Below, one piece after another: positions 53,382-62,382 of a DNA stretch of 64,000 bases. This stretch comes from an uncultured Prochlorococcus sp. (lineage in GTDB: Bacteria > Cyanobacteriota > Cyanobacteriia > PCC-6307 > Cyanobiaceae): positions 62,001 to 126,000 of the forward strand of contig CACENO010000001.1 in the NCBI GenBank assembly GCA_902560875.1. The letters run 5' to 3'. The first letter of the stretch is position 1. Every line of letters begins with the position of its first letter. The position numbers and the translations under genes were made by a program. The notes under the pieces were generated by a model. It was not told where the DNA came from. It saw only the letters and a program-made list of their open reading frames with translations, and ran no database searches.

Positions 53382-54379
53382 ATTCCAAGAACTTATTAAT
53401 TACTCTTACTTTAATAGTCTTATCTTTTCTATCCTGGCATTTAAGATTAGTAATTTTAATCTTCTTTAGCGCAATAGTTATTGCAGTTGCACTTGATGTT
53501 TTAATAAATATAGCCCAAAAACATCTAAAACTACAACGTTCATTTGCATTGATAATAGTTTTACTTTTACTACTAATCTCTGGCATTTTTATTTTTCAGC
53601 TACTTGTTCCCGAGCTCATAAACCAAATCAAAGAGCTTGGCATCCTCTTGCCAACCTTTATAGCAAAAGTTAAAGCTATACTTGCCAGTCAACCTCGATT
53701 ACTTGAAATTCAAGAATCACTTCCAGATCAAATAGATTGGAGAAGAATAGAACCATTTGGAATTAAATTACTAGGGTTTGCAGGTGGTGCGGCTAATACT
53801 ATCTTTCAAATATTACTAGTAAGTCTTCTGGCAATTCTATTTACTTTTGATCCAGCATCACACCAAAAAATTATAATTAGTTTAACTCCAAAACCATATA
53901 GAAAAGATGTAAGCAATCTACTGCTTGATTTTAGAAGAGCATTGGGAGGATGGCTTACTGGCATGACAATCTCAGCTAGCAGCATGTTTGTACTTACCTG
54001 GGCGGGTCTAACCCTTTTACAAGTTCCCCTTGCCTTGCTTTCTGCATTGATATGTGGTGTCCTAACTTTTATCCCAACTATTGGCCCTTCAATTGCAACA
54101 TTATTACCTTTAGGGATTTCATTAATTATATCTCCAAGATTAATGATAGAGGTGTTAATTCTTAGAATTATCCTACAAAACCTAGAAGCTTTTGTCTTAA
54201 CTCCCCTACTACTTAATCGTACTGTAAATCTATTGCCAACAGTGGCTCTAATGTCTCAGGTTGTTTTAGGTACCCTTTTAGGCTTGCCAGGAGTATTGAT
54301 AGCCCTTCCTCTAGCCGTTGTAATACAAGTTGGCTTTCACAAAATAATAATCAAAAAAGTTATGGATAAATGGGTATAA
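53378..54379 (+). CDS. AI-2E family transporter (second of tandem pair)
   Basis: A 333-residue paralogue of the preceding protein. The same topology and the conserved FIPTIGPSIATLLPLG block match NIIPNLGPVISTIFP of its neighbour, and the ending LPLAVVIQVGFHKIIIKKV parallels LPLAVVLQVFIKEIVIQ. The start chosen is ATG 53378, which overlaps the previous stop by four bases; ATG 53354 in frame would lengthen the overlap to 28. The pair looks like an old tandem duplication and may form a heteromeric complex. The terminus is followed by 32 gene-free bases before a convergent small gene. Confidence 0.85.
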   Translation: MNSKNLLITLTLIVLSFLSWHLRLVILIFFSAIVIAVALDVLINIAQKHLKLQRSFALIIVLLLLLISGIFIFQLLVPELINQIKELGILLPTFIAKVKAILASQPRLLEIQESLPDQIDWRRIEPFGIKLLGFAGGAANTIFQILLVSLLAILFTFDPASHQKIIISLTPKPYRKDVSNLLLDFRRALGGWLTGMTISASSMFVLTWAGLTLLQVPLALLSALICGVLTFIPTIGPSIATLLPLGISLIISPRLMIEVLILRIILQNLEAFVLTPLLLNRTVNLLPTVALMSQVVLGTLLGLPGVLIALPLAVVIQVGFHKIIIKKVMDKWV

Positions 54380-54411
54380 AGAATTAGCAACCTCTGTTGT
54401 TAGAATTTAAT

Positions 54412-54633
54412 CTACTTTCTTCGAAAATTATATACTGTAAGTAATGAAGGGCTGCTGAGCAAAACCAAGACAGGTAGGGGATGATGTGTAATAGAAAAGA
54501 ATAATGCTGTATAAGTAAAGTTTTCAAATAACAACCTAAGCTCTAATTTTAATTCCCAAAGTGAAGCAACGATCAAAGCAATTGGAATTGTATGGTTAAA
54601 TAAATATCTCTTAAAATTGAGCAAGCTATTCAT
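54412..54633 (-). CDS. Small membrane protein of unknown function downstream of secF
   Basis: A 73-residue protein with two short hydrophobic segments (about residues 12-27 and 45-62) and an amphipathic part LWELKLELRLLFENFTYTALF between them; the ending is basic (YNFRRK). The pattern ELRLLFENFTYTALFFSITHHPLPVLVLLSSPSLL resembles small proteins adjacent to secF in marine picocyanobacteria as I remember them. It starts at ATG 54633, overlapping secF by eight bases (an ATG at 54660 would overlap by 35). No function is proposed. Confidence 0.65.
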   Translation of the reverse strand: MNSLLNFKRYLFNHTIPIALIVASLWELKLELRLLFENFTYTALFFSITHHPLPVLVLLSSPSLLTVYNFRRK

Positions 54634-55648
54634 CTTGAAATTGCTCGTCTTGGATATCATTTAAAGGTTGCATTAAACTTTCATTACCTAACCCAAGCAA
54701 TGAAGGCGCCAAAGCAATGCTTGACCAACTACCAACTACCACACCTAAAGCCAAAGCTATCGCAAACCAATACAAACTAGGTCCTCCAAAAAATATCAAA
54801 GCTATTAAAGGTAGAAGAGTCGTCCCACTTGTATACAAAGTTCTTGTCAAGGTCGAAGAAACAGCACTGTCTATCTGCTCAACAGAAGACAAATTAGAAT
54901 CTTCTCGACTTCGCTCACGAATTCGATCAAAAACAACGACCGTATCATTTACTGAATAACCGGCGATTGTTAACAATGCGACTGCAAAAAGGCTGTCAAC
55001 TTCTAACCCTATAAACAGCCCAAGCCAAGAGAATATGCCGCAAACAATTATAATGTCATGTGAAAGTGCTATTAGCGCTAATAAAGCAAAGCGGCGATCG
55101 TACCTAATGCTTATATATAAAGCTATACCAATAAACGCAGCACAAAGTGAAATAATGCTGCTTTTAAGCAGCTGTTTTCCCAGGCTAGGACCGATAGTAT
55201 CAACTGCTTGTCCCCCAGGTTGAAAAGGTCCAAATATTTGCATTGACGATATAATTTTTTGACCCTGAGATGCAGACAAAAAAGGCAACCTCAGGACTAA
55301 AGATTTCGAATCATCTAGAAGCTGTACCTTAGATTGCGATAGTTTTGGTGTTACTTTCTCTCCATCGTTTGGCAAATCAATATTTCTCAAAACTTCTGAA
55401 ACGTCTGAGGTATCAAGTGATGAACAAGAATTCTCACAAATCCGCTCCAGTTGAATCTGAGTCCCACCTGTAAAATCAAGTCCTGGCCGTAAAGGCGCAT
55501 TAATAGATGGATTAATCATCGAAACAAAAAGACCTATCAAACTAAGAACCAATGCAAAAAATGAAATCGTCCAAACAAGTTTGCGATTTCTATAAAGGTG
55601 GATTTTCAATTGTCTCTTAGATGAATTCAATCTTGGGAAGTCAGCCAT
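54626..55648 (-). CDS. secF: Protein translocase subunit SecF
   Basis: RND-type membrane subunit that, with SecD, uses the proton-motive force to help proteins exit SecYEG. The 340 residues contain helix 1 (about 26-48), a P1 domain starting LRPGLDFTGGTQIQLE, and five C-terminal helices (about 165-325) including AGYSVNDTVVVFDRIRERSRE, the conserved SecF segment with the proton-relay Asp, and LTRTLYTSGTTLLPLIALIFFGG. The start is ATG 55648, three bases after the secD stop, and it is followed by a small membrane-protein gene. Confidence 0.96.
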   Translation of the reverse strand: MADFPRLNSSKRQLKIHLYRNRKLVWTISFFALVLSLIGLFVSMINPSINAPLRPGLDFTGGTQIQLERICENSCSSLDTSDVSEVLRNIDLPNDGEKVTPKLSQSKVQLLDDSKSLVLRLPFLSASQGQKIISSMQIFGPFQPGGQAVDTIGPSLGKQLLKSSIISLCAAFIGIALYISIRYDRRFALLALIALSHDIIIVCGIFSWLGLFIGLEVDSLFAVALLTIAGYSVNDTVVVFDRIRERSREDSNLSSVEQIDSAVSSTLTRTLYTSGTTLLPLIALIFFGGPSLYWFAIALALGVVVGSWSSIALAPSLLGLGNESLMQPLNDIQDEQFQDE

Positions 55649-55651
55649 AAT

Positions 55652-57133
55652 TCAGGAAGAAGAAGATGGCAACTGATTTAAAGGCAAAAAGTTTGTAGGG
55701 CGACGGAGTGTTTGATAACTCATCAAAAATCGCAAAAGTGTACGAGTGCAACTCATCGCTGTAAAAAGACTTAAAACCACACCAATTCCCAGAGTTGCAG
55801 CAAAACCCTTAACAAAGCCTGTCCCCAATGTGAAGAGAGCAATACAACTAAGAAGTGTTGTCAAATGTCCATCAATAATTGATGAAAAAGCTTGTGAGAA
55901 ACCAGTCTCAATTGACCTAATCAGAGTATTTCCACGACGCAATTCGTCCTTCACGCGTTCAAAAATTAGTACATTGGCATCAACTGCCATGCCTATACTT
56001 AATATAAAGCCAGCAATCCCAGGTAAAGTTAAAGTTACAGGAAGAAGAGCATATAGCGCAATATTAAATAAAGAGTAAAGACTCAAAGAAAGAACAGCAA
56101 CAAATCCTGCCAATCTATAAATAAACAACATGAATATTGCAACCAAGACAAGCCCAGAAAGGGCGGCAGTGAGACTTCTTTTTATATTTGAGGCACCAAG
56201 TGTCGGACCGATGGTACGCACTTCTAGTATTTCCACAGGCAAAGGTAAGGATCCTCCATCTAGTTTTACTTCCAAGTCTCGAGCATCTTGGATACTGAAA
56301 TTGCCGCTAATGCTGGCAGATCCACCTGTAATTCCTGCTGCCTTAAATTGCTCACCAACAGAAGCTTCGCTTATAGATCTTCCATCAAGCACTATGCCAA
56401 GTAAACGTCCAGTACCAGCTATTGACCTAGTGAGATCTGCAAACTTTTCTCCACCTTCACTATTAAAGGTCAAAGTAACTTCCCAACCTGATCCATTTTG
56501 GTCTTGCCTGCTTCCTGCTTTTATAAGATTCCCAGTGAAAGCAGCAGGTTCGAAAAGTTTGGCTATTTCAATTCGAGATTTATCAACTAATTGTTGAAGT
56601 TGTTCTATTTCTGGAACAGAAGAACTTTCAATGCCTAAAGCTTTTTGATCTAAACCAATTTCTGTTAAATCATCGCCTAAATCAGACAAATCATTTAAAG
56701 AATTGGAATTACTGATAGAAGTTTTCAGTGAACTTTCTGCTATACGTTTAATTCTTTGCAATTCCCTTAACTTAAATTCTGTACCTTCTTTCTGAGCACG
56801 AAACTCTAACAAGGCTGTACTGCCAAGAATTTCAGCCGCTCTTGATGGATCCTGCTCACCTGGAAGTTGAACAATTAGTTGATCTTTTCCAATAGTTTGA
56901 ATAGTCGACTCAGATACCCCTAATCCATTTACTCGAAGATCCATTACAGCCTTAACTGCCTCTAATTCTTCGGTATCAACTTTTACTACTTCCCCTGCTG
57001 GCTGCACTTCAAGTGTTAGTTGACTTCCCCCTCTTAAATCCAACCCTAATTGAAGAGGGAAATTCAAACATACAGCAGCCGCAGAGAAAGCTAAAGCAAG
57101 AATTAAGGCAAACCAGCCCTGTTGGCGTGCCAT
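55652..57133 (-). CDS. secD: Protein translocase subunit SecD
   Basis: Partner of SecF. The 493 residues show helix 1 (about 7-25), the DLRGGSQLTLEV motif, a large P1 head domain (about 35-305) with VMDLRVNGLGVSESTIQTIGKDQLIVQLPG, and five C-terminal helices with GFILSIGMAVDANVLIFERVKDELRRG (the proton-relay DxNVLIFER) and SIIDGHLTTLLSCIALFTLGTGFVKGFA. A low-complexity serine-rich run around residues 130-155 (SNSNSLNDLSDLGDDL) is an insertion in P1. It is followed by secF and preceded by pdhB four bases upstream. Confidence 0.96.
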   Translation of the reverse strand: MARQQGWFALILALAFSAAAVCLNFPLQLGLDLRGGSQLTLEVQPAGEVVKVDTEELEAVKAVMDLRVNGLGVSESTIQTIGKDQLIVQLPGEQDPSRAAEILGSTALLEFRAQKEGTEFKLRELQRIKRIAESSLKTSISNSNSLNDLSDLGDDLTEIGLDQKALGIESSSVPEIEQLQQLVDKSRIEIAKLFEPAAFTGNLIKAGSRQDQNGSGWEVTLTFNSEGGEKFADLTRSIAGTGRLLGIVLDGRSISEASVGEQFKAAGITGGSASISGNFSIQDARDLEVKLDGGSLPLPVEILEVRTIGPTLGASNIKRSLTAALSGLVLVAIFMLFIYRLAGFVAVLSLSLYSLFNIALYALLPVTLTLPGIAGFILSIGMAVDANVLIFERVKDELRRGNTLIRSIETGFSQAFSSIIDGHLTTLLSCIALFTLGTGFVKGFAATLGIGVVLSLFTAMSCTRTLLRFLMSYQTLRRPTNFLPLNQLPSSSS

Positions 57134-57137
57134 AAAT

Positions 57138-58127
57138 TTAAAGCTCCTTCAGAATCATCTTCTGCGCAGTCTCAACAATTTGATGAGGTTGAATAATCGT
57201 GAGGTTTTCTAATTGTCCATTGTAAGGAGTTGGAATGTCCTGACTTGAAAGCCGAACAGGTCGACAATCAAGATCATCAAAGCATTGTTCAGTGATTAAA
57301 GAAATCAACTCAGCACCAATACCACCTGTTTTCATACATTCTTCTACAACAATTACTCGATGAGTCTTTTTAATTGAACGGGCAATCGTCTCCATATCAA
57401 ATGGTTTTAGACTAATTAAATCAATCAATTCGGCATCTATTCCACTCTCATCCAATTGATTAATAGCCTTTAAACAATGATGACGCATACGCGAATAAGT
57501 CAAGATAGTGACGTCTTTTCCTTCCCGGACAAGATCTGCCTGATCTAAAGCACAAACATAATCACCCTGAGGCAATTCCTCCATTAAGTTATAAAGAAGA
57601 ACATGCTCAAAGAACAACACAGGATTGTCATCTCTAATGGCAGCCTTCATTAAGCCTTTTGCATTAGTAGGCGTACTACAAGCAACTATCTTGATTCCCG
57701 GTACTGCATGAAAATAAGCCTCTAATCGTTGACTATGCTCTGCACCAAGTTGACGACCTACGCCACCTGGTCCTCTGACAACAGTAGGAATAGTGAAATT
57801 GCCACCACTCGTATATCTAAGCATCCCCATATTGTTAGAAATCTGATTAAAAGCCAGCAACAAAAATCCCATATTCATACCTTCGACTATCGGCCTAAGG
57901 CCCGTCATAGCAGCTCCCACAGCCATTCCAGTAAAACTGTTTTCTGCAATTGGAGTATCTAGGACTCTGAGCTCACCATATTTTTCATATAGGTCCTTTG
58001 TGACTTTGTAAGAGCCTCCATACTGGCCAACATCCTCTCCCATAACACAAACATGGGGGTCTAAAGCCATCTCTTCATCGATCGCTTCTCTTAGAGCGTT
58101 GAAAAGGAGTGTCCCTGTCACGGCCAA
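57138..58127 (-). CDS. pdhB: Pyruvate dehydrogenase E1 component, beta subunit
   Basis: Half of the alpha2beta2 TPP-dependent E1 that decarboxylates pyruvate for acetyl-CoA formation; the alpha subunit is elsewhere. The 329 residues start [20 protein letters not shown] and include [16 protein letters not shown] (TPP-contacting Glu), [51 protein letters not shown] (metal/His region), FFEHVLLYN and the C-terminal [13 protein letters not shown]. Upstream on the same strand is a 31-residue membrane peptide gene. It is followed by secD. Confidence 0.97.
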   Translation of the reverse strand: MAVTGTLLFNALREAIDEEMALDPHVCVMGEDVGQYGGSYKVTKDLYEKYGELRVLDTPIAENSFTGMAVGAAMTGLRPIVEGMNMGFLLLAFNQISNNMGMLRYTSGGNFTIPTVVRGPGGVGRQLGAEHSQRLEAYFHAVPGIKIVACSTPTNAKGLMKAAIRDDNPVLFFEHVLLYNLMEELPQGDYVCALDQADLVREGKDVTILTYSRMRHHCLKAINQLDESGIDAELIDLISLKPFDMETIARSIKKTHRVIVVEECMKTGGIGAELISLITEQCFDDLDCRPVRLSSQDIPTPYNGQLENLTIIQPHQIVETAQKMILKEL

Positions 58128-58179
58128 AACTGATTCCCGGTCATACCTGATAACCCACGCTATATCAACCTATGCCTTC

Positions 58180-58275
58180 TTAACCGCCAGCTGCAAATGT
58201 AGATAGCAGCAACACAGAGATCAACATCCCTGGGCAAAGCAAAAGTACTAATAGGCCTAAATCATGAAGTGTCAT
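58180..58275 (-). CDS. 31-residue single-helix membrane peptide
   Basis: A short frame from ATG 58275 to TAA 58180 encoding one long hydrophobic helix (LGLLVLLLCPGMLISVLLL, residues 7-25) with a polar MTLHD start and an AAGG end. The size and build are those of the one-helix subunits of photosynthetic or NDH-1 complexes, but I cannot match it to a named one. A weak purine-rich AAGAGA precedes the ATG. The gene stands in the pdhB upstream region, 52 bases before pdhB, and may share its transcript or have its own. Conservation is the missing evidence. Confidence 0.55.
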   Translation of the reverse strand: MTLHDLGLLVLLLCPGMLISVLLLSTFAAGG

Positions 58276-58316
58276 GTGTTTAATCTCTTTGAACACGAAT
58301 AAAAGATGATCAAATC

Positions 58317-58658
58317 CTATTCACTGTCATTAATCTTGCCACCTAATAAACTACGAATGAACACAAGAGTTAAACCCAAACCAATAAACCCAAATGTAAA
58401 TGTTGCCAAAAAACAAATGCCTATTACCAATGTTTTAAATCCAGAAGCAACACTTTGTGCAATAGGAGAACTGTAATTTACTGAATGAATAGTGAAATAA
58501 ATCACCATTCTCTCACTTAAAACAAAACAAAGCCAAGCCAATAATGCACTTGTAATAGCCCCAGAAAAGAAACTCAGTGGGCCTTTTTCTTCAATGGTCT
58601 TGGAATCAGAATTTTTATTTTCGCCTAATTCTGAAACATCCTTTTTTAAATCACTCAT
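58317..58658 (-). CDS. DUF3082-family membrane protein
   Basis: A 113-residue protein with a charged, Lys/Glu-rich N-terminus and two hydrophobic segments (about residues 30-52 and 70-100). The core [30 protein letters not shown] followed by [22 protein letters not shown] matches the cyanobacterial DUF3082 pattern (FxSGAxxxxL...), a family of unknown function. Its start at 58658 overlaps the ispE stop by eight bases, so both are in one transcript. Confidence 0.85.
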   Translation of the reverse strand: MSDLKKDVSELGENKNSDSKTIEEKGPLSFFSGAITSALLAWLCFVLSERMVIYFTIHSVNYSSPIAQSVASGFKTLVIGICFLATFTFGFIGLGLTLVFIRSLLGGKINDSE

Positions 58659-59607
58659 CGAAAAAGCTCACTCCTTGTGACTTGAAAGGACAGCACCAAC
58701 TTTCTACTCCTAAGGCTTCAAACTCCGCCTTATATTCATCATGAACAGTTTTCGCAGACTGAAGGGAAGGATAAAGAGCAAAACAACTGGGTCCAGATCC
58801 ACTCATTGCTACACCATCTGATCCTGGCAAAGAAGCTAAAAGCTTTAATGCGTTCTCAACTGCTGACAACTCTGGTTCAATAATTTGCTGAAGATCATTG
58901 TAAAGAGGAGGGACATCAAGTGCCCGCAGCCATGACTGATTACGAAGTTTTTGTCGGCGTTTTTCAAAATCAATTTCTGAGCTTAAATAATCATTTCCTT
59001 TAATTTCTTTACAACGTCCATAAGCCCAAGGAGTAGACACACTAACTAATGGATCTTTAATAAGTAAAATAGACATAGATGAATCTCTAAAAGTAGACAA
59101 AGGTTCCAATCTTTCCCCTCTGCCAAAACACAATTGAGTTCCTCCTTCCATACAGAAAGGTACATCTGAACCAAGATCAGCCGCCAATTCCATTAATTGA
59201 TTTTTTTCAATACCAAGTTTCCATAAAGAATTCAATCCCTTCAAAGCAGCTGCAGCATCACTAGAACCTCCCGCGAGTCCTGCTCCTATAGGAATATTTT
59301 TCTGAAGATGAATAGCAGCGCCTAAATCACTACGATCAGAAAACGAGCGAAGTAAATTAGCAGCCTTAACTATTAAATTCTCATCCCCTGCACTTAAGGT
59401 TGGATCATCAATAGTAAGACTTACTAAACCTTCCTCATTATTTGCAAACCGGAGACAATCAGCAAGGTCAATACTCTGCATTACCATTGCTAATTCGTGA
59501 AAACCATCGCTTCTCAAGCCAAGTACTTCTAAGTGAAGATTGACCTTTGCTGGAGCATTAACTTGCAAGATTTGAGATTGATCCTTAGAAAGATTAGAAA
59601 TACTCAT
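58651..59607 (-). CDS. ispE: 4-diphosphocytidyl-2-C-methyl-D-erythritol kinase
   Basis: GHMP kinase of the MEP isoprenoid pathway, phosphorylating the 2-hydroxyl of CDP-methylerythritol. The 318 residues begin [26 protein letters not shown] (substrate binding; the Lys of AKVNL) and contain the ATP loop [21 protein letters not shown] and the third GHMP motif [15 protein letters not shown]. The start ATG at 59607 is three bases from the ksgA stop, and the stop overlaps the DUF3082 gene by eight bases. Confidence 0.96.
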   Translation of the reverse strand: MSISNLSKDQSQILQVNAPAKVNLHLEVLGLRSDGFHELAMVMQSIDLADCLRFANNEEGLVSLTIDDPTLSAGDENLIVKAANLLRSFSDRSDLGAAIHLQKNIPIGAGLAGGSSDAAAALKGLNSLWKLGIEKNQLMELAADLGSDVPFCMEGGTQLCFGRGERLEPLSTFRDSSMSILLIKDPLVSVSTPWAYGRCKEIKGNDYLSSEIDFEKRRQKLRNQSWLRALDVPPLYNDLQQIIEPELSAVENALKLLASLPGSDGVAMSGSGPSCFALYPSLQSAKTVHDEYKAEFEALGVESWCCPFKSQGVSFFDE

Positions 59608-59610
59608 TGC

Positions 59611-60447
59611 TTATCGACTAAATTCTTCATCATGAATTATGTATTTTGCCATTGTTAACCATTCACTAGGGGCTACTTCCTGCGGTCGTTGGTCAAGGCT
59701 AATACCTGCTACTTCAGCTAAATTTTCTAAATAGCTCAATGAAGCTAATCTTCCTAGAGAGTTTCGTAACATCTTTCGTCGAGAAACAAAAGCTTTGTTG
59801 AGAAGAAGTTCTAATCGATTTGCCAATAACGGATTTAAACGCTTTTCAAGGCCAACCGGTTCTATAGCTACTACCTGTGAATGCACTTTTGGTGGAGGGT
59901 CAAAGCAACTTGGTGGGACTTGGCAAACACTTTTGCATTTTGCCAATAATTGAAGTCGAACACTCATCGCACTAAAATTACTTTGACCTGGTTTGGCCAA
60001 AATCCTATCTGCAACTTCCTTTTGCAACAGCAATACTAACAGCTTAAATGTTGTCGAATTTACATCACCTAACCGGCCTACCAATCGTTCCAACAAAGGT
60101 CCTGTAATGTTATATGGAATATTCGCCACAACCTTATTAGACGGAATTGCGTCCGGAGGCAGTAATGAAACAGAAAGGATATCCCCCTGATTAAGACTGA
60201 AACGAGATTTATCAAAAAAACGTTCTTTTAATCCTCTAACCAGATCCTTGTCCAATTCAATGGCATGAACTCCAGCGACATGAGAATCAAGCAAACGTTC
60301 CGTCAATGCTCCTCGACCTGGACCTACTTCCAATACTCGGTCTTCAGGTTGCAAATCTGCAGCTACAAGAATTTTATCTAATACAGATGCATCAGTTAGC
60401 CAATGTTGGCCAAAACGTTTTCGAGCAGTATGTCTTGAAAAAGGCAT
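59611..60447 (-). CDS. rsmA: 16S rRNA (A1518/A1519) dimethyltransferase
   Basis: KsgA/RsmA dimethylates two adjacent adenines in helix 45 of 16S rRNA as a checkpoint in 30S maturation. From ATG 60447 it has 278 residues: start MPFSRHTARKRFGQHWLTD, SAM motif I DRVLEVGPGRGALTERLL, VHAIELDKDL, the NIPYN active-site motif (VVANIPYNITGPLL) and the C-terminal SRRKMLRNSLG. The frame extends to 60483, but the HTARKRFGQHW block matches the shorter start. ispE follows three bases later. The 270 bases upstream to 60717 show no further gene on either strand. Confidence 0.96.
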   Translation of the reverse strand: MPFSRHTARKRFGQHWLTDASVLDKILVAADLQPEDRVLEVGPGRGALTERLLDSHVAGVHAIELDKDLVRGLKERFFDKSRFSLNQGDILSVSLLPPDAIPSNKVVANIPYNITGPLLERLVGRLGDVNSTTFKLLVLLLQKEVADRILAKPGQSNFSAMSVRLQLLAKCKSVCQVPPSCFDPPPKVHSQVVAIEPVGLEKRLNPLLANRLELLLNKAFVSRRKMLRNSLGRLASLSYLENLAEVAGISLDQRPQEVAPSEWLTMAKYIIHDEEFSR

Positions 60448-60717
60448 GATCAAATCTTTGCTCAGTATTCGATTAACCAGCAAAACTAGATATCAAGACA
60501 TGTCTTCCTTGTAGGGTCGTAACCAAAACTCTATTTACCTTGTCGATTCAGCCAAATAACTGAAACAATAATCGTCAAGATTTCGTGAAATGAATCAAAG
60601 TCAACTTCTCTCCTTCATTAAAGCTCAATGAATCTTCTCTAAAATCACTATCCATTCTCTCTTTCTTCAACCTTCACAAAGCAGCTCTAAGGTCTAACTA
60701 ATAGCTCAACACTAAAT

Positions 60718-60981
60718 ATGTGGAATTATCTAATAGCCCTCATCGCATCTGCCGTTCTCTTTTTTGTTCCCATGCAGCCAGGTTTATCTGCCTTGGATCA
60801 AGCGGAAAAGAATCCTAAGACAAGCAGCCTAGAATTACCATCAGCACTTGCTGAAGATGATAGTTTTGATGATCTTCCTTTTGATCAACTTCGACAAGCT
60901 TTAAGAGAAGAGGTTGAATATGGACCCAAGGGAGGCGTTAGCCCACGATCTACTAAAAGCTATAACCTTTTAATCCGATGA
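60718..60981 (+). CDS. Small exported protein of unknown function
   Basis: An 87-residue protein with a clear signal peptide (hydrophobic core about residues 5-22, probable cleavage after PGLSA). The mature part is acidic and helical (LAEDDSFDDLPFDQLRQALREEVEYG) followed by a basic, serine-rich tail (SPRSTKSYNLLIR). No family is recognised. Its stop overlaps the next gene by four bases (ATGA), so the two small proteins are translationally coupled. Confidence 0.7.
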   Translation: MWNYLIALIASAVLFFVPMQPGLSALDQAEKNPKTSSLELPSALAEDDSFDDLPFDQLRQALREEVEYGPKGGVSPRSTKSYNLLIR

Positions 60982-61367
60982 CCTTTGACCCTCATAGCCT
61001 TGAACGCCTTCGCGAATTAGGCCGTCAACTGCCACAACCATTACCAAAATCTTCTCCTCCTCCAAAACAAAAACTCCACGCCAACAAAAAGGCTCATCGG
61101 ATCGAAACAGAAGAAAATCCACAAGCCCTTTTTCAAGAACTCATAAAAGCAAGCCCGGATGGAAACGTCCCAATCCATCTCATTAACAGGCTCAAAGAAC
61201 TTGAAGCCAAACAACTTGAAGAAGAAAATATTACTGAAACCAACCTTCAAACTAGTTTAACCACAAATAAAATCCAATCCCCCCGTAGAAGGCCTCCAAG
61301 AAAAAATAGTGAAGAGGAAGTTCTTTATGCAACTTTCAATAGATTCCTCTTTGAAGATGAAGAGTAA
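60978..61367 (+). CDS. Charged protein of unknown function, coupled to the preceding gene
   Basis: A 129-residue cytoplasmic protein. It begins with a short helical part (DPHSLERLRELGRQLPQPLP), continues through a basic, proline-rich linker (KSSPPPKQKLHANKK), an amphipathic helix (LFQELIKASPDGNVPIHLINRLKELEAKQLEE), a second basic proline stretch (SPRRRPPRKN) and an acidic end (EEEVLYATFNRFLFEDEE). The alternation of charged helices and linkers suggests a disordered adaptor. No domain is known. It is followed 27 bases later by rlmH. Confidence 0.65.
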   Translation: MTFDPHSLERLRELGRQLPQPLPKSSPPPKQKLHANKKAHRIETEENPQALFQELIKASPDGNVPIHLINRLKELEAKQLEEENITETNLQTSLTTNKIQSPRRRPPRKNSEEEVLYATFNRFLFEDEE

Positions 61368-61394
61368 ATCAAATATTTTAATTGTTCTTGAATC

Positions 61395-61832
61395 TTGCTA
61401 AATCCTTCACGTTGTCGAATTATTTCGATAGGAAAAATAAGAAAAAACTGGATCAAAGAAGGTATCAGCATGTATCTAAAACGTTTACCTGGGTTGACCA
61501 TAATTGAATTGCGTGGGTCAACTATAAAAAAAGAGTCAGAAGCAATAAAGGCCCTGCTAAGAGATGATGAAGTATTGATAGTTTTAATGGAAAATGGTAG
61601 CTCCCTAACTTCTATTGCTTTTACTAAATATTTGGAAAAACTTGGTTCCAAACGGCTTGTTTTTATAATAGGTGGTGCAGATGGTATTTCTTCTGAAATA
61701 AAAAGCCTTGCTCATTTCCAATTAAGCCTCTCCCCTATGACATTCCCTCATGAAATGGCACGCTTATTACTTGTAGAACAACTTTATCGAGCTGTAAATA
61801 TCACTCAAGGTGGCGCATATCACCGAGACTAA
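61395..61832 (+). CDS. rlmH: 23S rRNA (pseudouridine1915-N3) methyltransferase
   Basis: SPOUT-class enzyme that methylates pseudouridine 1915 in helix 69 of 23S rRNA. The 145 residues fit RlmH: N-terminal [25 protein letters not shown], the trefoil-knot SAM-binding part with [15 protein letters not shown], and the C-terminal [32 protein letters not shown]. The start is a TTG at 61395, as no ATG precedes the conserved strand; the first ATG (61470) would remove it. umuD follows on the same strand after 100 bases that carry its own control site. Confidence 0.93.
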   Translation: MLNPSRCRIISIGKIRKNWIKEGISMYLKRLPGLTIIELRGSTIKKESEAIKALLRDDEVLIVLMENGSSLTSIAFTKYLEKLGSKRLVFIIGGADGISSEIKSLAHFQLSLSPMTFPHEMARLLLVEQLYRAVNITQGGAYHRD

Positions 61833-61898
61833 TAACGCAAGCAAACGTATGCACGAACAGTAAAGATACACAGCCCCCGAAGGCTCACAAGCTATGCT

Positions 61899-61912
61899 AG
61901 TACATTAGCACT
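61899..61912 (+). promoter_or_regulatory. LexA (SOS) box upstream of umuDC
   Basis: AGTACATTAGCACT matches the cyanobacterial LexA consensus RGTACNNNDGTWCB at 13 of 14 positions (only the T of GTWC is C). It is embedded in a dyad CTAGT-N8-ACTAG (61897-61914) and lies 20 bases before the umuD ATG, overlapping the likely promoter, as expected for repression by LexA and induction by DNA damage. Confidence 0.75.
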
Positions 61913-61932
61913 AGTGATTAGGTCGCAGTCTA

Positions 61933-62382
61933 ATGAGCATTGAAAAGTCGGCGATACCCTTAAGAACCGAGCGTTTACCACTCTCTATACCACTAGCAAT
62001 CGAATCCGTTTCGGCTGGATTCCCTTCTCCTGCTGATGACTATATCGACACTGGCATTGACCTTAACGAAGAACTGATTCGGCATCCCATAAGCACTTTC
62101 TTTCTTCGTGTCAGTGGAGATTCCATGATTGAAGCAGGCATTCAAAATGGCGATCTCTTGGTTGTGGATCGCAGTCTTGACCCCTGTCCAGGAAATGTTG
62201 TCGTAGCGGTATTAGATGGCACATTCACATTAAAACGACTTGCTCTCAGACGTGGATTGCTCTACCTAGATGCAGGTCACCCCAACTATCAACCAATTGA
62301 CCTGCGTCAATATGGCGGTGTTCAAATCTGGGGGGTAGCAATATATTCAATTCACAAACTCCAAAACATTGCAACCGCATAA
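61933..62382 (+). CDS. umuD: SOS mutagenesis protein UmuD (LexA-like autoprotease)
   Basis: A 149-residue S24 peptidase that, after RecA-stimulated self-cleavage to UmuD', combines with UmuC as DNA polymerase V. The cleavage site is Ala28-Gly29 in SVSAGFPSP; the catalytic dyad is Ser64 in SGDSM and Lys101 in FTLKRLALRRG. The length is a little above the E. coli 139. The start is ATG 61933 downstream of a LexA box. The stop shares a base with the umuC start (TAATG), so the proteins are made together. Confidence 0.95.
   Translation: MSIEKSAIPLRTERLPLSIPLAIESVSAGFPSPADDYIDTGIDLNEELIRHPISTFFLRVSGDSMIEAGIQNGDLLVVDRSLDPCPGNVVVAVLDGTFTLKRLALRRGLLYLDAGHPNYQPIDLRQYGGVQIWGVAIYSIHKLQNIATA

Noticed and set aside
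56130..56597. 155-codon frame antisense to secD
   Set aside because: secD is secure by motifs along its whole length, and the antisense frame has no recognisable family or ribosome-binding site.
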